Below are positions 32,960-33,660 of a stretch of DNA of 33,660 nucleotides, one piece after another (the stretch's first letter is position 1; every line of letters starts with the position of its first letter). Origin of the DNA: Bacteroidales bacterium (GTDB lineage Bacteria > Bacteroidota > Bacteroidia > Bacteroidales > UBA3824); NCBI GenBank assembly GCA_024401025.1, contig JAKSLV010000018.1, forward strand, positions 1 through 33,660, read 5' to 3'. The position numbers and the translations under genes are program-made. Under the pieces are notes generated by a model. That model was not told the origin of the DNA. It did not search any database and saw nothing but the letters and a program-made list of their open reading frames with translations.

Positions 32960-33660
32960 TTATAAATTCGGGTTACCGGTTTCCTTGAGCTCGTCGATTA
33001 CTTTGAGCAGGTACTGGCCGTACTGGTTTTTGAGCATTGGCTTGGCGAGCTCTCGCATTTTTGGCTCGTCGATCCAGCCTTTGCGGTAGGCGATGCCCTC
33101 GAGGCAGGCTATCTTGAGGCCCTGACGTTTCTCGAGGACTTCGATATAGGTGGAAGCCTCAGAAAGCGAATCGTGGGTACCGGTGTCGAGCCAGGCGAAT
33201 CCGCGTGGAAGTGTCTGAACCTTTAGCTCGCCGTCCTGGAGGAACTGCTGGTTTACGGTTGTGATCTCGTACTCGCCACGTGCTGATGGCTTGATGTTGG
33301 CGGCCACGTCAACTACCTTGTTAGGATAGAAATAGAGTCCAACTACTGCGTAGTTGGATTTTGGCTGGGCGGGCTTCTCCTCTATTGATAGACAGTTGCC
33401 CTGCTTGTCGAACTCGGCCACGCCGTAGCGCTCGGGGTCGGAAACCCAGTATCCGAATACGGTGGCCTTGTTGTTCTGCTCGGCGTTGCGGACGGCGTCC
33501 TTGAGCATTCCTGTGAATCCGGCGCCGTGGAAGATGTTGTCGCCAAGTACAAGACAGGCAGCATCAGACCCGATGAAATCCTTGCCAATGGTGAAGGCCT
33601 GGGCGAGACCGTCGGGCGATGGCTGCTCGGCATACTCGAAGTGGACTCCGTAATCGCTGC
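32960..33660 (-). CDS. rfbA: glucose-1-phosphate thymidylyltransferase (N-terminal part outside window)
   Basis: First step of dTDP-sugar synthesis, making dTDP-glucose from dTTP and glucose-1-phosphate. The frame is open from the stop at 32960 to the right edge, giving 232 residues; roughly the first 60 residues, including the nucleotide-binding glycine-rich loop, are missing. The visible part begins [20 protein letters not shown] and contains [10 protein letters not shown] (metal- and sugar-binding aspartate), [19 protein letters not shown] and [12 protein letters not shown], all diagnostic of RfbA. The internal ATG at 33508 lies within the conserved core and is not the start. The usual order in the Bacteroidetes is rfbA-rfbC-rfbD-rfbB; here rfbD follows directly. 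Confidence 0.95.
   Translation of the reverse strand, partial: SDYGVHFEYAEQPSPDGLAQAFTIGKDFIGSDAACLVLGDNIFHGAGFTGMLKDAVRNAEQNNKATVFGYWVSDPERYGVAEFDKQGNCLSIEEKPAQPKSNYAVVGLYFYPNKVVDVAANIKPSARGEYEITTVNQQFLQDGELKVQTLPRGFAWLDTGTHDSLSEASTYIEVLEKRQGLKIACLEGIAYRKGWIDEPKMRELAKPMLKNQYGQYLLKVIDELKETGNPNL

Noticed and set aside
33506..33508. Internal ATG as the rfbA start
   Set aside because: The conserved RfbA core ([15 protein letters not shown]) continues upstream in frame to the window edge, so the gene is partial rather than short.

Overview
This window looks like chromosomal DNA from a member of the Bacteroidetes, most likely order Bacteroidales and plausibly a Prevotella-like genus. The evidence is threefold. 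Promoters match the Bacteroidetes primary sigma-factor consensus (TTTG, about 19-20 nt, TAnnTTTG). Starts are preceded by A-rich sequence rather than Shine-Dalgarno sites. The gene content is typical of the group: a SprB-repeat protein with a type B C-terminal sorting domain for the type IX secretion system (T9SS), a PorE-like TPR/PD40/OmpA protein, six-domain S1, TrpB2 and a GH13 branching enzyme. No rRNA, tRNA, CRISPR array, transposase or phage gene was seen.

Layout. Positions 1-1241 (minus) hold the 5' part of an AT-rich multi-pass membrane protein of unknown function, which runs off the left edge. It is divergent from trpB2 (1402-2754), which is followed by a GtrA-family membrane protein (2817-3305). 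A bidirectional terminator separates these from a minus-strand pair, rpsA (3884-5788) and a STAS-domain protein (3475-3831). Next on the plus strand are purU (6101-6955), pbpC (7112-9481) and an inner-membrane helix-hairpin-helix (HhH) protein (9503-10675). The last of these converges with RNase Z (10695-11615, minus).

Positions 11797-25221 form a plus-strand block of cell-envelope genes. It contains a 1,692-residue secreted protein with 13 SprB repeats, PKD domains and a T9SS sorting domain; a lipoprotein; a small exported protein; an exported HhH protein with a probable outer-membrane barrel; an MBOAT O-acyltransferase with an unusual membrane insertion; and a PorE-like protein. I read this as a surface-adhesin/T9SS neighbourhood. 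The block is split by a terminator at 18345-18380, so it is not one operon. A minus-strand serine hydrolase lipoprotein and a 58-residue ORF of unknown function follow.

The right end holds glgB (26949-29048), ugd (29099-30421) and the dTDP-sugar genes rfbB, rfbD and rfbA (30609-33660). The last three are on the minus strand, and rfbA is cut by the right edge. Together with ugd they supply UDP-glucuronate and dTDP-L-rhamnose precursors for surface polysaccharide. rfbC is not in its usual place between rfbA and rfbD, and both rfb intergenic spacers are full of inverted and direct repeats.

The most unusual signals are these repeat-dense rfb spacers, an apparent strong excess of the 7-mer GCATCAG/CTGATGC over most of the window, the pairing of inner- and outer-membrane HhH proteins, the MBOAT insertion, and a low-GC membrane gene at the left edge.
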